DNA from: Erythrobacter sp. UBA1916
Lineage (GTDB): Bacteria; Pseudomonadota; Alphaproteobacteria; Sphingomonadales; Sphingomonadaceae
NCBI GenBank assembly: GCA_002337385.1
Contig: DDFY01000025.1
Location: 1 to 46,823, forward strand
Direction: 5' to 3'
DNA: 46,823 nt
The notes beneath the pieces are model-generated. The model was not told where the DNA came from, searched no databases, and saw only the letters and a program-made list of their open reading frames with translations. How positions within the stretch are numbered: the stretch's first letter is position 1; each line of letters begins with the position of its first letter. Shown piece after piece: positions 8,902 through 16,029 of the stretch. The translations under genes and the position numbers were made by a program.

Positions 8902-8930
8902 TTGACCGCCGTCCTGTCACGCAACTGTTA
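8902..8930 (+). promoter_or_regulatory. Candidate sigma-70 promoter of the TonB receptor
   Basis: TTGACC (8902-8907) and CTGTTA (8925-8930) are separated by 17 bp. Transcription would start near 8937, which puts operator 3 at about +17 to +28 as a roadblock. The -35 box is good and the -10 box weak. Confidence 0.45.
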
Positions 8931-8953
8931 TCAAGCCCCGCTAGTTGCACATC

Positions 8954-8965
8954 TGGTTCAGACCA
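8954..8965. promoter_or_regulatory. GntR/PhnF-type operator 3 upstream of the TonB receptor
   Basis: TGGTTCAGACCA, flanked by C and G to form CTGGT-N4-ACCAG, lies 24 bp before the receptor ATG. The half-sites are identical to the other three operators and only the centre differs. Confidence 0.7.
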
Positions 8966-8989
8966 GTTTGCCAATAAGAGGGGTTTCTC

Positions 8990-11782
8990 ATGAACGGTTG
9001 CAATGCCTCTCGGGCCCTCCGCCCGAGCTACCGAAATGTCTTGTTCACCACTGCATCGGCCATGGCTCTGCTGTGCCCGGCCGCAGCGTTCGCGCAGGAT
9101 AGCGCCACCGACGACAGCGACGACGCCATCATCGTCACCGGCTTCCGCCAGTCATTGTCCGAAGCGCTCGACGCCAAGCGCGACTCGGATATCCGCATCG
9201 ATGTGATCGTGGCCGAGGACATGGCCAAGTTCCCCGATCTCAACCTCGCCGAATCGCTGCAGCGCCTGTCCGGCGTACAGATCAACCGTGAGGCCGGCGA
9301 AGGCCGCCGCATCTCGCTGCGCGGCCTCGGCCCCGATTTCGCCCGCGTCCAGTTGAACGGCATGGAAGTGCTCGGCAACGTCGATTCGGCGCAGGACAGC
9401 CGCGGCCAGCGCTCGCGCGACCGTGCCTTCGACTTCAACATCTTCGCCTCCGAACTGTTCAGCCGGGTCGAGGTCGAAAAGACCTATCAGGCCGTGCAGA
9501 AAGAAGGCGGCATGGCCGGCACCGTCGGCCTCTTCACCGCCAAGCCGTTTGATTACAGGGACGGCCTCGAAGGCGCGATTTCCCTCAAGCTCGGCACCAA
9601 CACCTACACCGAGGACGCCCAGCCGCGCGTCGCTGCGCTGCTGAGCCAGAACTGGGACGACACCTTCGGGATCGCCGTCTCCGTCGCCTGGAGCAAGCGC
9701 AAGACCACCGAGCAGGGCCACAACACCTACAACTACACCAGGGTGAACGGCGAGCAGATGCAGGGGCTGGTCGACAACGGCGTCGATATCTCGAACCTGT
9801 CGGCCGCCCAGCAGGCCGATCTGCTTAACCCTGACAACACCTTCTATTTCGCCGACGGCAACCGCCTGTCCTCGTGGAACGCCGAGCAGGAACGCCTTGG
9901 CATCACCGCTGCGGTGCAGTGGCAGCCGAGCGACGACGTGCTGTTCACGCTCGACGCGCTGCACGGCCGCTTCACCACCGACCGCGACGAACTGCACCTT
10001 GCCACCCGCCCGCTTAACTCGCGCGGATCGATCATTTTCGATGGCGCGGCATCGGACCCCTGGCCTGCCAACTTCCAGACCGGCTCGGTCGTCAATGCGA
10101 TCGAGTGGGACCAGAACAACTACGTCACCTATGCCGATGTTACCAATGTCGGCTTCGGCACCGAGCATCGCCGCTCGCACAACCAGAACCGCTTCTGGCA
10201 GGTCGCGCTCACCAACACCTGGAATGTCACGGACACGCTGACCTTCGATGCCCTCGCCGGCTGGGAAAAGTCGACCTACAAGACGCCCTACGACGACAAG
10301 TTCTACATTCGCGCCCGCGGCAACATGATCGCCGACTATGGCAAAGACGGCCGCTCGGCCACCTTCAGCTATCCCGGCTTCGACACCACGAACCCCGCCA
10401 ACTACGCGCTCGACAGCTTCTACTATCGCGGCTTCAACAACGAGAGCGAGCTTTACCAGGGCGAAGCCAACCTCGCCTGGGAAGCGAGCCCGGTGTGGAC
10501 GGTCCGCCTCGGCGCGGCCTATCACTCGTTCCGTCAAAAGGGCAAGGATCTGTTCTACGACAGCAACGTCAACGGCACGACCGACAAGATGCGCGGCGAT
10601 CCGGTGACCGGCGTGACCGACGTGTTCACCAACGAGTTCGGCTCGTGGCTGATCGGCGACTATGCCGAAGCCTTTGACCGCTATAACGAATATCACCGCT
10701 TCGAGCCAAACGTCGACGGCACCGGCGGCACGATCCAGGATATCGAGAACGTCTACGAGACGACCGAAGACACCATCTCGGGCTACCTCCAGGCGGACTG
10801 GGATACCGAGGTCGGCGGCATGCGCTTGCGCGGTAACGTGGGCCTGCGCGGGTACAGCACCGACACCAAGAGCGTCGGCTGGATCCAGGGCGACAACTAT
10901 GCCTATCTCGGCACCTCGGAGGTCGAGGGCAGTTACTCGGGCGTCCTGCCTGCCATGAACGCGGTGCTCGAAGTGACCGACGATGTGCTGCTGCGCTTCG
11001 CCGCCACCAAGAACCTCAACCGTCCGAGCCTCGGCTCGATGGCGGCGGAGGGCACGGCCTTCCAGAACGAGGACAGCGGCGAGATTACCGTCCGGCGCGG
11101 CAACCCCAATCTGAAGCCCTTCACCGACACCACTTTCGACTTCGCGGTCGAATACTACTTCGGCGATGTCGGGCTCCTGTCAGCCGGTGTGTTCCACAAG
11201 ATCATCACCAACTTCATCCAGAACGCTGTGATCGAGAACCTCACCTTCGGCGAAACCGGCGTGCCCTACACCACCATTCCGGGCGCGACGGCCGACACCG
11301 TCATCAAACAGTTCACGATGCCCGTGAACATCGATGGTGACCGCACGCTGACCGGGATCGAGCTGGCCGCGCAGTCGCAGCTGTCGTTCCTGCCGGCTCC
11401 GCTCGACGGGTTCGGGGTGATTGCCAACTTCACCTATATCGACGCCGACGAGGAGCTGACCGGCTTCTCCGACACCGGCGCCAACGGCACGATCTACTAC
11501 GAGACCGACCGCTGGGGCCTGCGCGGCTCGATGAGCTATCGCAGCCGCTGGTACACCGGCAAGAGCGACAATCCGATGAGCGCCAGCACACGCGGCTTCG
11601 AGGGGTCGACCTACTTCGACGCCTCGGCCTTCTTCAACGTGACCGATCGGCTGCAGATCAATGTGAATGCCATCAATCTGACCAATGAGAAGGATACGCA
11701 GTTCTGGGGCCAGAACCGCTACCTCTACAACCAGAACCAGAGCGGCACGACCATTCTGGGCGGCGTGAACTACAAGTTCTGA
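8990..11782 (+). CDS. TonB-dependent outer-membrane receptor (TIGR01782-like)
   Basis: A 930-residue receptor. A signal peptide ends near AFAQD (residues about 32-36). The TonB-box-like DDAIIVTGFRQSL follows, then a plug with LNLAESLQRLSGVQINRE and RGLGPDFARVQLNGMEV. The long 22-strand barrel ends in GGVNYKF with the terminal aromatic. The RQSL and DLNLAESLQR features are typical of the large Caulobacter/Xanthomonas receptor family for complex oligomeric nutrients. AGAGGGG precedes the ATG. It carries operator 3 and is followed by four coupled modification genes. An imported phosphonate-bearing fragment is the contextual guess; the receptor family does not fix the ligand. Confidence 0.93.
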   Translation: MNGCNASRALRPSYRNVLFTTASAMALLCPAAAFAQDSATDDSDDAIIVTGFRQSLSEALDAKRDSDIRIDVIVAEDMAKFPDLNLAESLQRLSGVQINREAGEGRRISLRGLGPDFARVQLNGMEVLGNVDSAQDSRGQRSRDRAFDFNIFASELFSRVEVEKTYQAVQKEGGMAGTVGLFTAKPFDYRDGLEGAISLKLGTNTYTEDAQPRVAALLSQNWDDTFGIAVSVAWSKRKTTEQGHNTYNYTRVNGEQMQGLVDNGVDISNLSAAQQADLLNPDNTFYFADGNRLSSWNAEQERLGITAAVQWQPSDDVLFTLDALHGRFTTDRDELHLATRPLNSRGSIIFDGAASDPWPANFQTGSVVNAIEWDQNNYVTYADVTNVGFGTEHRRSHNQNRFWQVALTNTWNVTDTLTFDALAGWEKSTYKTPYDDKFYIRARGNMIADYGKDGRSATFSYPGFDTTNPANYALDSFYYRGFNNESELYQGEANLAWEASPVWTVRLGAAYHSFRQKGKDLFYDSNVNGTTDKMRGDPVTGVTDVFTNEFGSWLIGDYAEAFDRYNEYHRFEPNVDGTGGTIQDIENVYETTEDTISGYLQADWDTEVGGMRLRGNVGLRGYSTDTKSVGWIQGDNYAYLGTSEVEGSYSGVLPAMNAVLEVTDDVLLRFAATKNLNRPSLGSMAAEGTAFQNEDSGEITVRRGNPNLKPFTDTTFDFAVEYYFGDVGLLSAGVFHKIITNFIQNAVIENLTFGETGVPYTTIPGATADTVIKQFTMPVNIDGDRTLTGIELAAQSQLSFLPAPLDGFGVIANFTYIDADEELTGFSDTGANGTIYYETDRWGLRGSMSYRSRWYTGKSDNPMSASTRGFEGSTYFDASAFFNVTDRLQINVNAINLTNEKDTQFWGQNRYLYNQNQSGTTILGGVNYKF

Positions 11783-11802
11783 TCGCAACTGGATGAGCGG
11801 CG

Positions 11803-11838
11803 GAGCGCGGCCTTGCCCCATGCGGCAGGGCCGCGCTC
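11803..11838 (+). terminator. Strong intercistronic hairpin after the TonB receptor
   Basis: A 15-bp stem (GAGCGCGGCCTTGCC paired with GGCAGGGCCGCGCTC, one G-T wobble) closes a six-base loop CCATGC. It lies 20 bases after the receptor stop and 19 before the sulfotransferase ATG. There is no T-run, so partial termination or protection of the receptor mRNA is more likely than full termination. Confidence 0.6.
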
Positions 11839-11857
11839 ACCTCGTTGAAGACCCCAG

Positions 11858-12496
11858 ATGATTATCTCGCACCGCCACCGTTTCATCTTCGCCGCCGTGC
11901 CGAAAACCGGCACCCACGCGGTACGCCGCGCGCTGCGCGAACAAATGGGCGCGGAGGATCTCGAACAGGTCGGCCTGTTCGTGGAGCGCAAGTTTCCCTG
12001 GCCGGAACTGGCGGCGGCGGGGCACGGCCATTTCGCCCTCCGCCAGGTGCGCCCCTTTGTCGGCGAGGAGACCTTTGCGGACTATGTGAAATTCGCCTTC
12101 GTGCGCAATCCGTTTGACCGATTTGTCTCCTACTGCGCCTTCATGCTGCGCCAGACCGACCACTTCCAGCGAAGCCCGCGCGAGGCCATGTACCGCTTCG
12201 CCTTCGCGCATCCCAACCCCGACCATATCCTGTTCCGCCCGCAGGCAAGCCTGCTGGTGGACGACGACGGGCAAAGCCTGCTCGCCGACGCGATCGGGCG
12301 GGTGGAGGACATGCAGGCCTCTTACGATGCGATCTGCGCGCGGATCGGCATTGCCTCGCAGACACTTGAACGGGTGAATGCGAGCAAGCACGGCGACTAT
12401 CGCCGCTACTATGACCAGCGTCTGGCCGAGGCCGTGGCGCAGCGCTACGCAGCCGACCTCGCGATGTTCGGCTACAGCTTCGACGGTGTGCGATGA
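11858..12496 (+). CDS. Sulfotransferase, Sulfotransfer_2 family
   Basis: A 212-residue PAPS-dependent sulfotransferase. The 5'-phosphosulfate loop is FAAVPKTGTHAV (residues about 11-22) and the 3'-phosphate motif is FVRNPFDRFVS (residues about 80-90). Both are well preserved, so it is probably active. No signal peptide is visible, so it acts in the cytosol. It is the first gene of a four-gene block joined by ATGA-type overlaps, directly after the TonB receptor hairpin. The Shine-Dalgarno signal is weak. The acceptor (glycan, lipid or protein tyrosine) is unknown. Confidence 0.87.
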   Translation: MIISHRHRFIFAAVPKTGTHAVRRALREQMGAEDLEQVGLFVERKFPWPELAAAGHGHFALRQVRPFVGEETFADYVKFAFVRNPFDRFVSYCAFMLRQTDHFQRSPREAMYRFAFAHPNPDHILFRPQASLLVDDDGQSLLADAIGRVEDMQASYDAICARIGIASQTLERVNASKHGDYRRYYDQRLAEAVAQRYAADLAMFGYSFDGVR

Positions 12497-13110
12497 GCGC
12501 GCCTGCCCCTAATCCGCGCAAGACCGCTGGCGTGCGGGCGCTTGGCCCGGTCGATGTCGCACGTTTGGTGGCGACGGTGCGGCAGGTGCCCGAGGCGGCG
12601 TGGCAGGTCGAAAACGCGGCCAAGCCCAACCGGTTCGAGGCGCTTGATGCCACGCAGCACATCGTGTTCCGCTTCGTCGATTCGGGGCGCGACTGGCGCT
12701 CGTCGCACGACCGGCCCGCCTGGACCTACTGGCGCGGCCTGCTCGAACCGGTGCTTGCCGCAGCGGTGGCGCCCTATGGCTATGCGCAAGGGGTGTTTCC
12801 GCGCGTGATGCTGGCGCGGATGCCGGCGGGCGGCGTGATCCATCCGCATGTCGATGGGCTGGCGGCGGCCAAGTGGCCGCACAAGATCCACGTCCCGCTC
12901 ATCACCAACCGCCATGTGGTCTCGCATTTCGGCGGGGCGGAGCATCACTTTACGGTGGGTCAGGCGGTGGAGGTGAACAACCTCGGCCCGCACTGGGTCC
13001 GCAACGAAGGCACGAGCGAGCGGGTCCACCTGATCTTCGAATATTACGACGCCGACCAGCCCGATCCGGACTGGCTCGCCCCGTTCCTCGCCAGCGGAGC
13101 CAGTCGATGA
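12493..13110 (+). CDS. Aspartyl/asparaginyl beta-hydroxylase-fold oxygenase, short form
   Basis: A 205-residue double-stranded beta-helix protein of the AspH family, Fe(II)- and 2-oxoglutarate-dependent. Visible residues are H117-P-H119-V-D121 as metal-ligand candidates, HKIHVPL at 130-136, VEVNNLGPHWVRN with H167 as second histidine, and R177 in ERVHLIF for 2-oxoglutarate. The start overlaps the previous stop by ATGA. The neighbours suggest it hydroxylates the same target that the sulfotransferases modify. It could instead hydroxylate a small molecule; a PhnY-like role on the phosphonate is possible but not supported by family (PhnY is of a different 2OG clade). Confidence 0.85.
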   Translation: MSAPAPNPRKTAGVRALGPVDVARLVATVRQVPEAAWQVENAAKPNRFEALDATQHIVFRFVDSGRDWRSSHDRPAWTYWRGLLEPVLAAAVAPYGYAQGVFPRVMLARMPAGGVIHPHVDGLAAAKWPHKIHVPLITNRHVVSHFGGAEHHFTVGQAVEVNNLGPHWVRNEGTSERVHLIFEYYDADQPDPDWLAPFLASGASR

Positions 13111-15029
13111 GCGCCCCGCGCGAGGACATGCTGCGCGCGGCGGCAGGCCTGCGCAGCGAGGGCCGCTTTACTGAGGCGCTGCGTGTGCTCGACGGGCTGG
13201 CGCAGGCCCATCCGCGCTTCAGCCGCCTCCATCAGGAGCGCTCCCAGTGCCTGCTCCACCTCGGCGATGGACCGGGCGCCATTGCGGCGCTGAACGAGGC
13301 CTTGCGGTGCAATCCGGCCCTGCCCGCCTGCTGGGACATGCTCGCACGGCTGCTTGACCACGTCGGCGATGCAGCGGGCGCGGCGCAGGCCCGGCAGCGG
13401 GCCGAGAGGCTGACGCAGCTGCCGCGCGAGATCGTCATCGCCAATGCGCTCCACGCCGATGGCGACCACACCCGCGCCGCCGCGATCCTGCGTGACTATC
13501 TGGCCCGCGACGAGGGCAACCTTGGCGCCGCCCACCTGCTCGCCCGCGTCCTGATGGAGAACCCCAAAGGCGAGGCCGAAGCGGAGCGCATCCTGCGCGC
13601 GCTGGTCTCGCGCGATGGCACTTTTCTCGACGCGCGGTTCGATCTTTCGGTGCTGTTGCTGCGGCGGCAGGAGCCGGGGGAAGCGCGCCTTCACGCCGAA
13701 GTGCTGCTCCGCCACCAGCCGACAAACCGCAACTGGCGCAAGCAATATGCCGCCGCCTCGGTGGCGCTGGGCGACCATGCTGCGGTGATCGACCTCTATG
13801 CCGAACTGCTCGCCGATATCCCCGCCGAGGGACCGGAAGCCGCCGAACTGCACCTGTTCCGCGGCAATGCCCTGAAAACGGTCGGCAGGCTCGATGACGC
13901 GGTGGCCGCCTACCACGCGGCTTTGTCGGCCCAGCCCGGCTATGCGGTGGCCTGGTTCAGCCTCGCCAACCTCAAGACGGTCCGCTTCTCGCCCGCCGAT
14001 GTCGCGCAGATGGAGCAGCTCCACGCTGCGCAAGGCACCGCCGACATGGACCGGGTGTACCTCAATTTCGCGCTCGCCAAGGCGGCCGAGGATGCCGGCG
14101 ACTTCGCCCGCGCCTGGCACCACTTCGAACGCGGCAACGCCCTGCGCCGCCGGGCCAGCACCTATTGCCCGGCCACCACGCAGCAGCGCGCCAAGGCCAT
14201 CGCCAAAGCGCAGGGGCCTGCCCTCTTCGCCAGACGCCAAGGCTGGGGCCACCACGACCCGGCGCCGATCTTCGTGGTCGGCCTGCCGCGCTCGGGCTCC
14301 ACACTGGTCGAACAGATCCTTGCCTCGCACCCGGCTGTCGAAGGCACGCATGAGCTGACCACCATGGGCCGCATCGCCGTCGAGCTTTGCGGAAGTGACC
14401 CCGCCTGCGGGCTGCCGCAGATGCCCGAAGCACTGGCCGCGCTCACCCGCGCACAGGCCGCGCAACTGGGCGAGCGCTACATCGCCGAAACGCGCATTCA
14501 CCGGCGCCTCGGCCGCCCGTTCTTCGTCGACAAGATGCCGAACAACTTCTGGCACCTGGGGCTGATCCAGCTGATCCTGCCACGCGCCACGATCATCGAT
14601 GTTCGCCGTGAACCGGTGTCCTGCGCGCTCGCCAACCTGCGCCAGCTGTTTGGCACCACCAACCAGGAATTCACCTATGGCGTCGACCACATCGCGGGCC
14701 ACATGCACGCCTATCTCGCCGCGATGGAGCATTGGGACGAGGCTCTGCCCCGCCGCGTGCTGCGCGTGCATTACGAAGATCTGGTGACCGATCTGGAGAG
14801 CGAAGTCCGCCGTCTGCTTACCCATTGCGGGCTGCCGTTCGATCCGGCCTGCCTTACCTTTCACCGCACCCAGCGCAGCGTGCGCACGCCCTCTGCCGAA
14901 CAGGTCCGCCAGCCGCTCAACCGCGCCGGGATCGAGCGCGTGGCCGACTATGCACCCTACCTCGGCCCCTTGCGCGCCGCGCTTGGCGATGCCGTCACGC
15001 GCTACCGGAGCCTCTCCCATGCGGCTTGA
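13107..15029 (+). CDS. TPR-containing sulfotransferase
   Basis: A 640-residue fusion. The start at 13107 (MSAPREDML) is an ATGA overlap; upstream frame sequence only shadows the hydroxylase. Residues about 1-350 are tandem tetratricopeptide repeats (for example LRSEGRFTEALRVLDGLAQAHPRF and later GRLDDAVAAYHAALSAQPGY). Residues about 380-625 are a sulfotransferase domain with PAPS loop FVVGLPRSGSTLVEQIL near 387 and the 3'-phosphate motif IIDVRREPVSCALANL near 496. The overall plan resembles bacterial relatives of tyrosylprotein sulfotransferases, and TPRs usually hold a peptide or protein partner. This favours a protein acceptor, possibly the adjacent receptor. Its stop overlaps the next gene by 11 bp. 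Confidence 0.9.
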   Translation: MSAPREDMLRAAAGLRSEGRFTEALRVLDGLAQAHPRFSRLHQERSQCLLHLGDGPGAIAALNEALRCNPALPACWDMLARLLDHVGDAAGAAQARQRAERLTQLPREIVIANALHADGDHTRAAAILRDYLARDEGNLGAAHLLARVLMENPKGEAEAERILRALVSRDGTFLDARFDLSVLLLRRQEPGEARLHAEVLLRHQPTNRNWRKQYAAASVALGDHAAVIDLYAELLADIPAEGPEAAELHLFRGNALKTVGRLDDAVAAYHAALSAQPGYAVAWFSLANLKTVRFSPADVAQMEQLHAAQGTADMDRVYLNFALAKAAEDAGDFARAWHHFERGNALRRRASTYCPATTQQRAKAIAKAQGPALFARRQGWGHHDPAPIFVVGLPRSGSTLVEQILASHPAVEGTHELTTMGRIAVELCGSDPACGLPQMPEALAALTRAQAAQLGERYIAETRIHRRLGRPFFVDKMPNNFWHLGLIQLILPRATIIDVRREPVSCALANLRQLFGTTNQEFTYGVDHIAGHMHAYLAAMEHWDEALPRRVLRVHYEDLVTDLESEVRRLLTHCGLPFDPACLTFHRTQRSVRTPSAEQVRQPLNRAGIERVADYAPYLGPLRAALGDAVTRYRSLSHAA

Positions 15030-15954
15030 GCGCCCGTTCTATCAGCTGCCGATCCTGTTCGACGCGGCCCGCTTGCAGCGCGAGGTCGCCGCGCTTGCGC
15101 CCGAAGCCTGGGCACCCCACCCCGACCGCGTCGCGGGCAATTCCGCCGCCCGCCTGATTACGGCGCATGGCGAGGAGAACGACGGCGTCTATGGCCAGAT
15201 GCTGCCGACCCGCTGGCTGGCGCAGATGCCCTATACGCGGCAGGTGCTGGCGAGCTTTGGTGTGGTGTGGAGCCGCTCGCGGCTGATGCGGCTCGCGCCC
15301 GGTGCCGAAGTGCCCGAACATGCCGACATCAACTACCACTGGCACACCCGTGTGCGGATGCATGTGCCGGTGTTCACCCGCGAAGAGGTGCGCTTCCACT
15401 GCGATGGCGAGAGCGTCCACATGGCCGCAGGCGAGGCGTGGATCTTCGACAACTGGCGCCGCCACCATGTCGAAAACCCCTCCCCGGCCGAGCGCATTCA
15501 TCTGGTCGCCGACACCACCGGCACCTCGGCCTTCTGGACCTTCGCCTGCGCCCCGCCACCACCGCGCGAACAATGGCGCAAGCTCCCCTTTCGCCCTGAG
15601 GCCAATCCCAGGCTGCTCACCGAAATGAGCCTGCGCCCCGCAATTATGCCCCCCGCCGAAGTGCACTGGCTGATCGACGACTGGATCGCGGAACTGGTTG
15701 CCCTTTCGCCCGAACACGAACCGCAGGTCGCCGCGGCGACGCGCCACATGCGCAGCTTCGTACGCGACTGGCGGCAGCTATGCGCCATGCACGGCGATAA
15801 CCCGCGTGCCCGCCCCGCCTTCGCCGGTATGTCGCGGGACTGCGAACAGGCTGCCGCCCCGCTGACCCAGGGTCTGGTGATGCGCACCAACAGCGCCGAC
15901 GCCATGCTCGTGCTGCAAAAGCGCGTGCTGCACCATCTGGTGGCCGAACAATAG
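15019..15954 (+). CDS. Aspartyl/asparaginyl beta-hydroxylase-fold oxygenase, long form
   Basis: A 311-residue protein; the start at 15019 (MRLERPFYQL) lies within the end of the TPR-sulfotransferase gene. The oxygenase core spans residues about 80-175: H101-A-D103 (PEHADINYHW), R113-x-H115, FDNWRRHHVEN with H150, and R159 in ERIHLVAD. The tail after residue 190 (about 120 residues) belongs to no domain I recognise, and could be a substrate-binding module. Last gene of the sulfotransferase/hydroxylase block; the next gene has its own operator. The two hydroxylases are clearly different proteins, so two sites or two substrates may be modified. Confidence 0.85.
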   Translation: MRLERPFYQLPILFDAARLQREVAALAPEAWAPHPDRVAGNSAARLITAHGEENDGVYGQMLPTRWLAQMPYTRQVLASFGVVWSRSRLMRLAPGAEVPEHADINYHWHTRVRMHVPVFTREEVRFHCDGESVHMAAGEAWIFDNWRRHHVENPSPAERIHLVADTTGTSAFWTFACAPPPPREQWRKLPFRPEANPRLLTEMSLRPAIMPPAEVHWLIDDWIAELVALSPEHEPQVAAATRHMRSFVRDWRQLCAMHGDNPRARPAFAGMSRDCEQAAAPLTQGLVMRTNSADAMLVLQKRVLHHLVAEQ

Positions 15955-15981
15955 CGCGGCAGCGTCCCTGAACTGTAAGAA

Positions 15982-16017
15982 TGTACGGCTATTTGGTCTA
16001 TACCAATTAGCCGTACA
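15982..16017. promoter_or_regulatory. 36-bp palindrome enclosing operator 4
   Basis: TGTACGGCTA (15982-15991) and TAGCCGTACA (16008-16017) are perfect 10-base arms centred on exactly the same point as operator 4. The whole is a 36-bp palindrome with only two mismatched pairs. It lies 28 bp after the hydroxylase stop and 13 bp before the phosphatase ATG. It could be an extended operator, or an RNA hairpin that ends the upstream transcript. Confidence 0.7.
15994..16005. promoter_or_regulatory. GntR/PhnF-type operator 4 upstream of the secreted phosphatase-fold enzyme
   Basis: TGGTCTATACCA is identical in sequence and orientation to operator 1, here 24 bp before the ATG of the secreted enzyme. 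It ties this gene to the phosphonate regulon even though a strong structure separates it from the block upstream. Confidence 0.75.
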
Positions 16018-16029
16018 GGACCTTTTCCC

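Noticed and set aside
9152..10696. A 514-codon minus-strand frame opposite the TonB receptor
   Set aside because: Valine/glycine/alanine-rich shadow without motifs; the receptor is certain.
13044..15020. A 658-codon minus-strand frame opposite the TPR-sulfotransferase
   Set aside because: Composition is that of an antisense frame and no domain is visible; the plus-strand gene has intact PAPS motifs and an ATGA overlap.
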